Source: Lyngbya sp. CCAP 1446/10 (lineage in GTDB: Bacteria > Cyanobacteriota > Cyanobacteriia > Cyanobacteriales > Microcoleaceae). From it: 64,000 nucleotides of DNA. The number at the start of each line of letters is the position of its first letter. Positions within the stretch are counted from its first letter, which is position 1. The stretch is from NCBI RefSeq assembly GCF_026130175.1, contig NZ_JAIGNI010000006.1, forward strand, positions 83,779 through 147,778. The letters are read 5' to 3'. A program made the position numbers and the translations under genes. Below are positions 1 to 8,020 of this stretch, piece by piece. The notes under the pieces are model-generated. The model was not told where the DNA came from. It saw only the letters and a program-made list of their open reading frames with translations, and made no database searches.

Positions 1-949
1 TGGCAACGCTAGCAGGAAATCTGAGAGTTTGATTTTGATATCCGGCGAAGCTGTGATTTTGAGGATTGCTGACATCAAATAAGCTAATTGATAGCTTGTC
101 TGCGGGCAATCCTTTGCTGGTTGCAATTTTCACAGCTTCATCAACAATCCCTTGCAATTCTTGAGAATAAACTGGATTGGGAGGTGTTTTGATGTTGTAG
201 GTGAAGGTAGGATCGCTTTGACTATCGACTACATTTTGGGGTGTTTGAATTGTCGGTGGCGAGATAGCCTCTTGAGGCAAGATGACGGGTGGTTCTGCGG
301 GGCGGCGAGTTCTGAAGGGCATTGTGAGTATCCAAAAGAACGCGATCGCCCCGGCAATTAAACACAAAATGTTGCGGTATTTGAGCCGAGACAATTTTGC
401 CTTCAGTCGGCGTTGAGATGGGACTGGACGATCGCTGATTTGAGATCGAGATGCGACTGGGCGATCGCTGATTTGCCGTCGCAGCGCGACTGGACGATCG
501 CTGATTTGAGATCGAGATGCGACTGGGCGATCTCTGATTTGAGAGCGAGATGCGACTGGACGATCGCTGATTTGAGAGCGAGATGCGACTGGGCGATCTC
601 TGATTTGAGAGCGAGATGCGACTGGACGATCGCTGATTTGCCGTCGCAGCGCGACTGGACGATCGCTGGTTTGGCGACGAGATTGGATTAGAGCTCTTAC
701 ATAAATCTTTGATTGATCGATCAACCGCAGATACAAGGCAGACAAACCCAGATCAACCCAGATAAATTTAATAATTGAGAGCGACTTTTGCCAAAGGTCT
801 ATTGCACGTCGGATCTGGATTGGGCGTCGGGACTGGACTGGGCGATCGCTGGTTTGGCGTCGGGATGGGACTGGACGCTCGCTGGTTTGGCGTCGGGGCT
901 GGATGGGGCGTTGGGGCCCGATTGGGCGGCGTCGGCGGTCTACTTGCAT
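1..949 (-). CDS. Serine hydrolase (class A beta-lactamase-like), N-terminal part, runs off the left edge
   Basis: An open minus-strand frame starts at ATG 949-947, with a TGA in frame shortly upstream, and stays open to base 1 (about 316 codons). Residues about 5-50 and 88-180 are built from an 11-residue repeat with core QTSDRPV or QISDRPV. A basic stretch and one membrane helix follow (about 190-210, LCLIAGAIAFFWIL), then a linker and the start of a globular domain ending RFPASVA at the edge. In cyanobacterial serine hydrolases of the beta-lactamase class A fold this segment precedes the catalytic SxxK, so the window stops inside the active-site motif. The product is probably a membrane-anchored periplasmic enzyme acting on cell wall or a related substrate; the substrate cannot be told. 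The start has no obvious Shine-Dalgarno sequence, but a promoter lies just upstream. The family call rests on the last 70 residues only. Confidence 0.7.
   Translation of the reverse strand, partial: MQVDRRRRPIGPQRPIQPRRQTSERPVPSRRQTSDRPVQSRRPIQIRRAIDLWQKSLSIIKFIWVDLGLSALYLRLIDQSKIYVRALIQSRRQTSDRPVALRRQISDRPVASRSQIRDRPVASRSQISDRPVASRSQIRDRPVASRSQISDRPVALRRQISDRPVASRSQISDRPVPSQRRLKAKLSRLKYRNILCLIAGAIAFFWILTMPFRTRRPAEPPVILPQEAISPPTIQTPQNVVDSQSDPTFTYNIKTPPNPVYSQELQGIVDEAVKIATSKGLPADKLSISLFDVSNPQNHSFAGYQNQTLRFPASVA
422..685. repeat. 33-bp coding minisatellite, eight copies
   Basis: The hexamer GACTGG recurs at 422, 455, 488, 521, 554, 587, 620 and 653, an exact 33-bp period. Each unit also carries GATCGC or a one-base variant. 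On the minus strand every unit encodes 11 residues with core SDRPV, in frame with the serine-hydrolase gene. A looser second block of the same family lies at about 820-930 in the same gene. Confidence 0.93.
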
Positions 950-982
950 TACAGTGTTGTGGTATCAAACTCGCACGATCAG

Positions 983-1011
983 TTTATAATAGGGCGGCGT
1001 CCAATTGACAA
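983..1011 (-). promoter_or_regulatory. Probable promoter of the left-edge gene
   Basis: On the minus strand TTGTCA (1011-1006) and TATAAA (988-983) are separated by 17 bp, close to the sigma-70 consensus. They sit 34 bp upstream of the ATG at 949. The plus-strand gene at 1129 diverges from here, so the interval is a shared control region. Confidence 0.55.
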
Positions 1012-1128
1012 GAGTGTCGATCGAGTCCGCTATCGTCAATTTAATCTGCCTGCTAGGCTGATTGACAGTTCTAATAATTGTAAAGGTTTCACGATAGCAC
1101 TCAGTTGAAGCAAAATCCTTAGAAAAAC

Positions 1129-2232
1129 ATGAGAAATTTTGGGAATCTGGCTGTTTTGGGATTTGCGATCGCCATTGTGAATAATTCTTTGATACCTGAT
1201 GTTTGGGCATTTCAGTCTCCACCTGCTGTCACTGTTGTCGATCGACAAACAAAAGCACAGGGCGCGGATGTAGTGGCTGAGTTGACCAGAGAAAGCGAAA
1301 ATCGGGAAACAATAAACAAGCAAACTGTGTCCAGTTTTCCGAGTCTGTTTTGGGAAATCAACAATTTACCTAAAATTTCCTATTCCCAATGGCTCGAAGT
1401 GCTGGCGAGACGACCAGACTCAGACAATACTGCGAGAGAAACCGCTGCACAACCCGAAGATATAGCACGTTTTGATCAGATTGTACAGTATGCAAAACAG
1501 CAAAATTTGCCCGATCGCGCGATCGGACAAATCATCCAGGCGATCGGCGATAATTTCCTAGGAAAGCCCTACGCCGAGGGTTTGCTGGACAAATCCGGCG
1601 CAGAAAAGTTGATTATTACCTTAAATAAATTTGATTGTGTTTTATTTGTAGAGACAGTTTTGGCTATTTCGCGAGGCGTAGCCGTCAAAGATTACGACTA
1701 TCAAAACTTTGTAAATCGCATAGAACAACAGCGGTATGTAAACGGTAAAATAAACGGTTATTGCAGCCGCTTGCACTATTTTTCCGAATGGATTAACGAC
1801 AATCAAAAACGGCAAACCGTAGAAAATATTACCACTCAATTGGGCGGAGTGCCGATGAATAAAACATTAAATTTCATGAGCCAGCACCGCAGCAGTTACC
1901 CGCAAATGGTAAAAGACGAAGCAACTTATCAGTGCATAGTCAACCAAGAAGCAGACTTAGCCAAAACTACGGTTAATTACATCCCGACAAATCGGATCAA
2001 AAGTGTGTATTCTCAGTTAAAACCTGGGGATATTGTGGCGGTAGCCACGGATGTTAAAGGATTGGATGTCACCCACACGGGTTTTGTGTACCGCAATGCA
2101 GACGGGAATCTGGGCTTAATTCATGCTTCGCCGGCTGGGGCTGTGACAGTTGCTTACGACTTGCAAAGATATATTAGCAGAGTCGAAAGCGCGATCGGCA
2201 TTGTAGTCGCTAGGGCGATCGATCCCAGATAA
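1129..2232 (+). CDS. DUF1460 family protein (NlpC/P60-like amidase fold), secreted
   Basis: This is a 367-residue protein with an N-terminal signal sequence (about 1-28, ending near VWAFQS). The DUF1460 domain covers roughly 115-365. Visible landmarks are Cys170 in KFDCVLFVE, His316 in VTHTGFVY and His332 in IHASPAG, as expected for a Cys/His hydrolase of the NlpC/P60-like superfamily. The family is annotated as N-acetylmuramoyl-L-alanine amidase-like; the activity here is inferred. It is transcribed divergently from the partial serine hydrolase, so two putative cell-wall enzymes share a control region. No clear Shine-Dalgarno sequence precedes the ATG. Confidence 0.85.
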   Translation: MRNFGNLAVLGFAIAIVNNSLIPDVWAFQSPPAVTVVDRQTKAQGADVVAELTRESENRETINKQTVSSFPSLFWEINNLPKISYSQWLEVLARRPDSDNTARETAAQPEDIARFDQIVQYAKQQNLPDRAIGQIIQAIGDNFLGKPYAEGLLDKSGAEKLIITLNKFDCVLFVETVLAISRGVAVKDYDYQNFVNRIEQQRYVNGKINGYCSRLHYFSEWINDNQKRQTVENITTQLGGVPMNKTLNFMSQHRSSYPQMVKDEATYQCIVNQEADLAKTTVNYIPTNRIKSVYSQLKPGDIVAVATDVKGLDVTHTGFVYRNADGNLGLIHASPAGAVTVAYDLQRYISRVESAIGIVVARAIDPR

Positions 2233-2258
2233 AGATACGTGAGGTTATCAAAATAAAT

Positions 2259-2282
2259 GACTAAAGTCCTTACTACAAACCT
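2259..2282. repeat. Dispersed 3'-flank repeat, copy 1
   Basis: The core ACTAAAGTCCTTACTACAAA lies 27 bp after the DUF1460 stop. Related copies lie at about 4110-4136 and 10391-10413, each in a gap next to a stop codon. Confidence 0.6.
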
Positions 2283-2358
2283 GTTATCACAAAAAGAAAT
2301 TGCCTTCCTAAAAATCGAATTTGTTAGGTTTTTTGGTGTTTTTTCATGATTTTATGCT

Positions 2359-2550
2359 TCAGACAAACCACCAAAACCAGTCCATAATACATCCCAAGAT
2401 ATACCAAAAAAATCCTCTGCAAGCCAAGCCACTACCGATAAATAGACTGCCGAATAATGTAGCAAAAATCCATTGCCAAAAAGGAGGATGCCACAGTTTG
2501 CTAAATTCAATTGCGGAGTTACAAATCAAAACTCTCCATTCTTTTAACAA
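2359..2550 (-). CDS. Possible small membrane protein (63 aa), doubtful
   Basis: A minus-strand frame starting with TTG encodes a tryptophan- and phenylalanine-rich peptide with one or two hydrophobic stretches (WQWIFATLFGSLFIGSGL and GFFWYILGCIMDWFWWFV). The start abuts an 18-bp inverted repeat. No Shine-Dalgarno sequence is evident and I do not recognise a family. It may be a fragment of a lost membrane protein or chance. It is listed because hydrophobic frames of this kind are less likely to be random than basic ones. Confidence 0.2.
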   Translation of the reverse strand: MLKEWRVLICNSAIEFSKLWHPPFWQWIFATLFGSLFIGSGLACRGFFWYILGCIMDWFWWFV

Positions 2551-2587
2551 GTGATTACCAATAAACGTAGTTTATTGGTAATCACTT
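2549..2587. repeat. Perfect 18-bp inverted repeat with 3-base loop
   Basis: Arms 2549-2566 and 2570-2587 are exact reverse complements around the loop GTA. No T-run follows on either strand, so it is not a standard intrinsic terminator. It lies in the gene-poor interval between 2.23 and 3.16 kb. Confidence 0.85.
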
Positions 2588-3158
2588 ACCCTGAGACATT
2601 GGTGAATTGACAAAACCTGAGAACCTACCCACCATCAGCCTTTACCTTAGATGTGAATTCAAGTAATTGCCTCTTGCTTCATAAAGGGAGATGATTTCAG
2701 GCTTTGGATCGCTCGGCATTTCATCCTGATTTCATAATTGCGTGCAATTCTAGAGAAGTCAACCAATTTGGAGTATCTCAGGTAGCAACATTTTCTTTGG
2801 GTACTCTATCTCTGTAACCGTTAAGGGAGGGTACGAAGTTAATAAGCTTGAGACACTATTAAGCCTCTAAGTTTGAAGTTATGAGGCTAAGTTAAGTGAT
2901 TTTATCGCCTGAAACCCTGATTCTCTAGTTACCCCCTGAACAGTTACCAATGAAGTGAGTGTTCCTCAACTTCTTTGCAAAGATGGGGTTTTCATTTCTT
3001 CTATTTAAAATCATTGCTATTAACAGATTCCAAAACGTTTGTTCCACCGCTGTTCAAAACTATGTAATTCTGTTCCACTACTATGCTGCTGACGCAATGA
3101 TTCTAAGTGAAGTCATCATCCTTTAAACCACTATTCACGATTTCATCTAGTAAACGAC
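2588..3158. other. AT-rich interval without recognisable genes
   Basis: Neither strand gives a coding frame I would defend, and no GCGATCGC site was seen from about 2.24 kb to the end of the following methyltransferase. The stretch CAACATTTTCTTTGGGTACT and its neighbours look non-coding. It could be relic sequence brought in with the methyltransferase gene. Confidence 0.5.
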
Positions 3159-3902
3159 ATGGACAATACTTTCATTGCAACTTATTTTGATTGGGATCAC
3201 CGGACTCCACGCAAACGCCATCGTTTGGCTAATCGGGTATTGAATAAATTTCGCTTGAACGGTCAAGTTATTCCAAAAACGCCTGGAATGGCAAGTGTAG
3301 AAGCTCGAATGAATATTTTTCATTTTGCGAGCCAAACAGCAGTATACAAAGTAGATGGTGATGTTGTCGAAGTGGGTTGTAATGCCGGCGAAAGCTCCAT
3401 TGTGATCCAAAAAATTCTGAATGAGTATGCGCCGGAGAAACAATTTCATGTGTTTGACAGCTTTGAAGGGCTTCCAACACTACAAGAAGACGATATTAAA
3501 GATGGAATATACGCTCAAGGTTCGATGACAGCTAAACTCGACAGATTCAAAAAGAATTTTTCCGATGTTGGACTGGAGCTACCACATATTCATAAAGGAT
3601 GGTTCGAGGATACTGTTCCTTCATGTCTTCCAGATCGGATAAGCTTTGCGATTGTGGACGGCGATCTATATAGCTCTACTAAATATGTACTGCCCTATGT
3701 GTACGAGCGTCTAACGCCAGGAGCTATTTGCTTATTTGGCATTTATTATGATGACAAGGTGTTTTCACGTCCATATACTGATGAGCCATTCAAATCGCCT
3801 GGTGTAAAACGTGCTTGTGACGAGTTTTTTGAAGACAAGCCTGAAAAAGTCTCTGTACTCTATGCTTGTGAGTATTCCAACGGCTATTTTCGCAAGCTGT
3901 AG
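3159..3902 (+). CDS. TylF/MycF-family O-methyltransferase
   Basis: This is a 247-residue Rossmann methyltransferase. The SAM site is DVVEVGCNAGESS (about 68-80), followed by HVFDSFEGLP (about 96-105). The TylF/MycF-type acidic motif IVDGDLYSSTK (about 166-176) and a YYDD pair near 200 correspond to the metal-binding aspartates of macrocin O-methyltransferase. In this family metal plus SAM methylates a hydroxyl, often of a sugar. A role in modifying a surface glycan or secondary metabolite is inferred; the gene has no functional neighbours here. It lacks the HIP1 octamer and is more AT-rich than its surroundings, which hints at acquisition. ATG 3159 gives full family length, but no strong Shine-Dalgarno sequence is present. 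Confidence 0.8.
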   Translation: MDNTFIATYFDWDHRTPRKRHRLANRVLNKFRLNGQVIPKTPGMASVEARMNIFHFASQTAVYKVDGDVVEVGCNAGESSIVIQKILNEYAPEKQFHVFDSFEGLPTLQEDDIKDGIYAQGSMTAKLDRFKKNFSDVGLELPHIHKGWFEDTVPSCLPDRISFAIVDGDLYSSTKYVLPYVYERLTPGAICLFGIYYDDKVFSRPYTDEPFKSPGVKRACDEFFEDKPEKVSVLYACEYSNGYFRKL

Positions 3903-4109
3903 AGACAGAGCAGTTTTATGGCAATTAATCTGGTGTTTCTATCCTGAGAGTGTTTGATCGCTTTCCTGAATAGGGCGATCCTCGGAATTTGTCGATCGGC
4001 AATAAATCTTGTTGATTGCCGATCGCGAACACCTATAATGACGCAAATCCGTCCATTGCACTCCTGAGCGGGCTGGGTGCTTGTGGCACACATTAGGCTA
4101 CTTAAAAAT

Positions 4110-4136
4110 AAAGGACGAAACTCCTTACTACAAACC
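4110..4136. repeat. Dispersed 3'-flank repeat, copy 2
   Basis: GGACGAAACTCCTTACTACA matches the repeat near 2259 over most of its length. It lies directly beyond the stop of the carboxypeptidase gene at 4140. Confidence 0.5.
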
Positions 4137-4139
4137 AAA

Positions 4140-5495
4140 TTAATTGACAATTTCGTTGCGAGATACCTTACTCTTTCTAGCAGGATTTGCCGTTAATTCC
4201 GCCGGTGAGACTTGAACAGTTCCCCAATCGTTCAAAAAGCTTTTCAGCAAAACCTCTTGCTGAGTGCGAAATCCCTCGACATTTGCCCCTCGATTCATAA
4301 TTACAAACCATACTGTTTCTTGTTTTTGAGTTGGCAGCGCTCCGCCCAAAGCGCTAACATTATCCAACGTGCCAGATTTGATTATTGCTAATTTTGGCAG
4401 CGGTCGTTCTGAGAGGATTCCTTCATCTTTTCCAACTATAGTTAAGACATCGGCAACTGTCATATTGTAAGGTTTAAGATAGCCTTCTAAAGCTATAAAT
4501 AACGCGCAAGCAGCCCTCGGAGAAATACGGTTATCTTCGCTCAATCCCGAACCGTTGACGAGTTGAATTTCGGCGGGAGGAACTCCAGTTGCTGCTGCTG
4601 CTTTTTGTGCGACTATTTTCGCGCCGCCGACACTATCAGCCAGCATATCTGCCATGAGATTGTTGCTGTACTGATTCATCTTTTTGATCAGTTCAGCGAG
4701 GGGCAAAGAATAATGTTTTACTAAAGGCAGGCTGGTGGGAGGTGCTGCCACAACTTTGACAGTACCATCAATTACTATTTGAGGTTTTGGGGTATTTGGA
4801 GCTAGTGTTTGATACTGGGCGGCGGCTTCGCTCGGCCAGTTTTGACTGTTGAATGCTTGTTTTAGCAATTCTCCTGATTTGAGGGGATTTAATTCAAAAT
4901 TCATGTAAAATTTATCGACAATTATCAAATTGCCAGTGATGCGCTTGATACCTTTTTGATTTAAGGTGTTACCGAGGGCGATCGCCTCTTCCCAAACAAA
5001 CAATGGATCTTCGCTACCCTGAATAATTAAATCGCCTTTTAATACGCCGTCTTTGATTGTCCCGTCGGTACTAATTAAAGTGATAAATTGATGTTCCGGC
5101 CCGAATTCTTGCAGGGCTACCAGAGATGTGGCGACTTTGGTAATGGATGCGGCTGACAGAGGAACTGTACCTTGATGGTTGGCTAGCAAAGTATTGCCCG
5201 ATTGCATCCAGATTCCTTGGTCTTCTTTGGCAGAACCTTGGGCTGTCAATCCGTTGAGATATTGCTGGATTTTGGTATTTGTGGCGGTTTCGGGATTGTT
5301 GACAGAGACTGTTAAGGGCTGACTTGGTTTAACCGGCGGCGGGGAAGATTCGGCTATAGGAGAGGGAGTTGCAAGTTGGGCTGATTCGGTAGCGGCGCAT
5401 CCGGTGATAATTGTGAGAATGGCGATCGAACTTACAGCAGTCAAGTAGCGGTTTTTCAACATTACCTTAATTTTTTCCATCAAATTTACCATCAT
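4140..5495 (-). CDS. dacB: D-alanyl-D-alanine carboxypeptidase / endopeptidase, PBP4 (peptidase S13) type
   Basis: The gene encodes 451 residues. An N-terminal hydrophobic stretch ends in IITGC, a lipobox-like signal, so the product is probably a lipoprotein facing the periplasm. Penicillin-binding motifs are in order: SITK (117-120) with nucleophile Ser, SNN near 276 (YSNNLMAD), and KSG near 370 (IKSGTLDNVSALGG). The large insert between SxxK and SxN is typical of S13. The enzyme trims or cleaves peptidoglycan stem peptides. Four ATG codons compete at the 5' end (5495, 5492, 5480, 5462); all leave the signal peptide intact and none has a clear ribosome site. A tandem gene partner is absent. 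Confidence 0.9.
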   Translation of the reverse strand: MMVNLMEKIKVMLKNRYLTAVSSIAILTIITGCAATESAQLATPSPIAESSPPPVKPSQPLTVSVNNPETATNTKIQQYLNGLTAQGSAKEDQGIWMQSGNTLLANHQGTVPLSAASITKVATSLVALQEFGPEHQFITLISTDGTIKDGVLKGDLIIQGSEDPLFVWEEAIALGNTLNQKGIKRITGNLIIVDKFYMNFELNPLKSGELLKQAFNSQNWPSEAAAQYQTLAPNTPKPQIVIDGTVKVVAAPPTSLPLVKHYSLPLAELIKKMNQYSNNLMADMLADSVGGAKIVAQKAAAATGVPPAEIQLVNGSGLSEDNRISPRAACALFIALEGYLKPYNMTVADVLTIVGKDEGILSERPLPKLAIIKSGTLDNVSALGGALPTQKQETVWFVIMNRGANVEGFRTQQEVLLKSFLNDWGTVQVSPAELTANPARKSKVSRNEIVN

Positions 5496-5627
5496 CTGTC
5501 GGCACGCCCGATGGAAAGTTTAGCATTAGCTGCGCGTCTTCCTTCTCCGATCTTGCTTCGCGCACTTCGCGTCTTCTTGCTTTCGTTAAATAGATATCTG
5601 GAAATGCTTCGGGATTTGATATTCAGC

Positions 5628-5649
5628 GCCTGGGGCCTTCACCCCAGGC
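5628..5649 (-). terminator. GC-rich hairpin after the RHH gene
   Basis: GCCTGGGG (5628-5635) pairs with CCCCAGGC (5642-5649) around a 6-base loop. It lies 25 bp beyond the stop of the minus-strand RHH gene. No T-run follows, so it may be a weak terminator or mRNA 3' end. Confidence 0.4.
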
Positions 5650-5673
5650 CGGGCAAATTCTCGATCGACTGGT

Positions 5674-6009
5674 TTATCCAGCCATACTCCCCATACTTAG
5701 CGGCACCATTTCCCCGTGCATCGTCAGGCCTAATAACATCGACTCATTAACTCGGATCGTTTCTCCTGTAAGCGCGCAGCGTTCCTCCTGCTGTGCTGTG
5801 GCATTAATACTGGCTCGAATATCCTCTCGGCAAAACATCTGGCGATACTCTCCAGACTTCTGCTGGACGTAATTCCAGAGCAAATCTCGAATCAAAGCTT
5901 GATAGCCTTGATTCCCCGCGAGCTCTTTGAGTCTCTCCTTGAGCTCTTTTTCTAGTCGAATGCTGGTGACTTCCATTTCGGTGGTTGAGGTTCTAGGTAA
6001 GGTATGCAT
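5674..6009 (-). CDS. Ribbon-helix-helix (CopG-like) DNA-binding protein
   Basis: The product is a 111-residue protein. Residues about 12-45 (EVTSIRLEKELKERLKELAG, then a helix ending RDLLWNYV) match a ribbon-helix-helix fold: a beta strand with alternating residues followed by two helices. The remaining 60 residues are acidic and of unknown role. GGAG lies 8 bp upstream of ATG 6009, supporting the start. Such proteins often repress their own promoter or act as antitoxins, but no toxin-like frame is adjacent. The upstream gap has CATAC and GTATG half-sites around 6033-6058, which could be an operator (inference). Confidence 0.75.
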   Translation of the reverse strand: MHTLPRTSTTEMEVTSIRLEKELKERLKELAGNQGYQALIRDLLWNYVQQKSGEYRQMFCREDIRASINATAQQEERCALTGETIRVNESMLLGLTMHGEMVPLSMGSMAG

Positions 6010-6574
6010 TATTTTTCTCCGTGACAGGTGGACATACGTGTAATATCAGTGTAGTATGTTTAAAGCTAGATTTAAAGGTCTCCGATCGCTTTGTGCCTAC
6101 TGTGACATTTCTCTCCACCAATTCCACCTATCAACCGCAGCGCGATCGCCCTTGGGGTTGCAGCGACTCGTCACGGCACGTTTTGATGGTGGGTTTGGTC
6201 ACCACAGCAACCTTCTGGGCGGGCGATCGTCTAAATAAACCCGGTTATAGTGGATTAAGACAAAATGCAGAAATTAATTACAACCAGGTAGACCGGGACG
6301 GTCTGGGAGTGGCACAGCCACAAAAAGATACGCGAAGCGGGAGGTACAGCTAAAAAAACTGTACCGACACAGGATGAAAATTTGCATGAAAGCAGTTTTT
6401 TTGGCCCCCGCTTCTGTCGTAACAGAAACGGGGGCATTTGATTGGATATTTGAGCAATTTGGAAAGGCTTGGGGAACTCGCAAAAACTAGGTGTAGCCAA
6501 TGCTAGCGAAACGAAAATCCCAAATCAAAAATCTAAAATTCAAAATCTAAAATCCAAATGAGGAGGAGCAAGCC
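6010..6574. other. Intergenic region with two hairpins, no convincing gene
   Basis: The frame at 6021-6353 on the plus strand has no ribosome site or recognisable domain, and I do not call it. GGTACAG (6343-6349) and CTGTACC (6359-6365) form a small inverted repeat. A stronger hairpin follows at 6405-6434. The interval upstream of 6340 resembles the repeat-derived spacer sequence common in these genomes. Confidence 0.5.
6405..6434. terminator. 13-bp GC-rich hairpin
   Basis: Arm 6405-6417 (CCCCCGCTTCTGT) pairs with 6422-6434 with a single mismatch around a 4-base loop. A run of T precedes it on the plus strand, which reads as a run of A after it on the minus strand. It could insulate the HNH gene from upstream reading; direction is unclear. 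Confidence 0.45.
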
Positions 6575-7090
6575 GTGATCATAGCAACTGATGTATTGAG
6601 GCAATCTGTAGTTGTATTTTCTCAAAATTACTTACCGATGAGCCGTGTCAATATCAAACGGGCGATCGTACTTTTGGTAACAGGCAAGGCTGAACCTCTG
6701 GATTTTAGCATCGGCAATGGCTATCTGGTGCGATCGCCCAGCACCAGCATCCATGTACCCGAACAAATCCGCTTGACTTTTGGTAACAGGGAGCGCGTTT
6801 GGAAAGTGCCACCGGTTAATCGCCGGGAAGTGCTGCGCCGCGACGCCCATGCTTGCCAATACTGTGGCAGCAATCGGCATTTGACGTTGGATCATGTGAT
6901 GCCTCGATCGAAGGGCGGGCCGCACACTTGGGACAACGTGGTGACTGCTTGCGAAGGGTGCAACTCTCGTAAGGGCGATCGAACTCCCATAGAAGCTCAA
7001 ATGTCTCTGCGAACTAAGCCGAAGGCTCCTATGCACCCCACTGTTGTTTTTGCCGAAATGTTTTGGCAAGAATACCAAATTGGTCATTAG
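6575..7090 (+). CDS. HNH endonuclease
   Basis: The product is a 171-residue HNH protein. The zinc pair CQYC (94-97), the catalytic-type LDHVMPRSKGG (about 105-115, His107), and the second pair CEGC (126-129) with NSRKGDRTP after it define a standard bacterial HNH domain. The first 80 residues form a small domain seen in cyanobacterial stand-alone HNH proteins. The start is GTG 6575: AGGAGGAG at 6561-6568, 6 bp upstream, decides it over later ATGs. Nuclease activity is probable; the substrate and biological role are unknown. No restriction, phage or intron partner is adjacent. Confidence 0.88.
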   Translation: MIIATDVLRQSVVVFSQNYLPMSRVNIKRAIVLLVTGKAEPLDFSIGNGYLVRSPSTSIHVPEQIRLTFGNRERVWKVPPVNRREVLRRDAHACQYCGSNRHLTLDHVMPRSKGGPHTWDNVVTACEGCNSRKGDRTPIEAQMSLRTKPKAPMHPTVVFAEMFWQEYQIGH

Positions 7091-7446
7091 TCATTGGTCA
7101 TTGGTCATTGGTCATTGGTCATTGGTCATTAGTTAATCAAAAACAACTGACAACTAACAATTGTATTTCGCGATCGCATTTGTCACCCCAGAAACCAGGT
7201 TTCTTAATACATTGCTCGTGGATTGTCCCAAAACTCGTATAAACCCGATTTTTCACTGCCCATGCCTAATATGCGAACCAATGACCAATGACTAATGACT
7301 AATGACTGATGACTGATGATTAAGAGGGCGGGTTTTGCCATTTTTCTATTCATTTGTATCATATATTTTTAGCTAAACCCGCCCCTACGAAATGCTAATA
7401 ACCAATGACCAATGACCAATGACCAATGACTAATGACTAATGACTA
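7083..7446. repeat. Three heptamer arrays (GGTCATT family)
   Basis: Tandem 7-bp units read GGTCATT at 7083-7131 and in the opposite sense (ATGACCA/ATGACTA) at 7271-7319 and 7396-7446. These are the short tandemly repeated repetitive sequences typical of filamentous cyanobacteria. Related arrays lie at 10141-10180 and 62472-62520. The 390-bp gap holds nothing else I can support. Confidence 0.85.
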
Positions 7447-7483
7447 ATTTCAAATTTTCAATTTCAAATTTAGGGCTGTCAAT

Positions 7484-7882
7484 ATGCTGAAGTTGACTTA
7501 TACTGAAACGGGCTTTAACCTGGAGCGTTTGGCTCAATCTCCCGAACAGTTAGTGGCGCTGCGAGTTGTGCTGGCTATGCGAGTTGGTCAAAGCATCAGC
7601 GTCGAACCGAGCACTGCGGCATTTTTGCTGCCGGCGAATTTGCCGGCGCTGTCTCTGTTGGAATCTGAGGCCCGCCGAAATGACAGCGAGGCGATCGATC
7701 TTTGTGTTGCTGATGCTGATTTTGTGGAAGTGACTCTGCGCGGTACGTGGATTGGAGGCGCGTCAGAGGGCGCTGATGGGGTGTTTGCGACTGTTTTGGG
7801 CGATCGGGCAGAACTGTTGTTGCTCAAACTCTGGCTCGAAACTCAGGCTGCTGCTGAGGTTGTCGGGGAAGTCGGCGATTAA
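7484..7882 (+). CDS. Conserved cyanobacterial protein of unknown function (possibly the alr0857 family)
   Basis: This is a soluble, acidic 132-residue protein with no signal peptide or membrane helix. The N-terminus (MLKLTYTETGFNLERL) and the motif QSISVEPSTAAFLLP (about 37-51) recall a small cyanobacterial family named after Anabaena alr0857. That assignment is from memory and moderate. No catalytic motif is visible. It follows a heptamer array by about 37 bp and has no conserved neighbours here. Confidence 0.7.
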   Translation: MLKLTYTETGFNLERLAQSPEQLVALRVVLAMRVGQSISVEPSTAAFLLPANLPALSLLESEARRNDSEAIDLCVADADFVEVTLRGTWIGGASEGADGVFATVLGDRAELLLLKLWLETQAAAEVVGEVGD

Positions 7883-8020
7883 TATCTGATGAACAAGGAA
7901 AAAAAGAGGGAAGAGGGAAGAGGCTTGAAGGAAATATTTTCTTCATCTGGGCCTTTTCCACTCTTCCCATTCTCCCCCTCGGAAGCATCTCAGTTTTGAT
8001 GTTGATTGCGCCCCAAAATA

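Noticed and set aside
413..691. Plus-strand 11-residue repeat peptide rich in DWTIADL
   Set aside because: It is the complement of the minus-strand minisatellite; the minus frame continues into a recognisable hydrolase, this one does not.
768..968. Minus-strand Pro-rich frame
   Set aside because: It overlaps the N-terminus of the left-edge gene in another phase and contains only repeat-derived residues.
2321..2554. Plus-strand 77-residue frame
   Set aside because: No ribosome site or domain; it is opposite the hydrophobic minus-strand frame.
6021..6353. Plus-strand 110-residue frame
   Set aside because: No ribosome site, ends in repeat-like sequence, and no coding signature.
7083..7446. 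Possible CRISPR array
   Set aside because: The repeats are 7-bp tandem units without unique spacers; no cas genes occur in the window.
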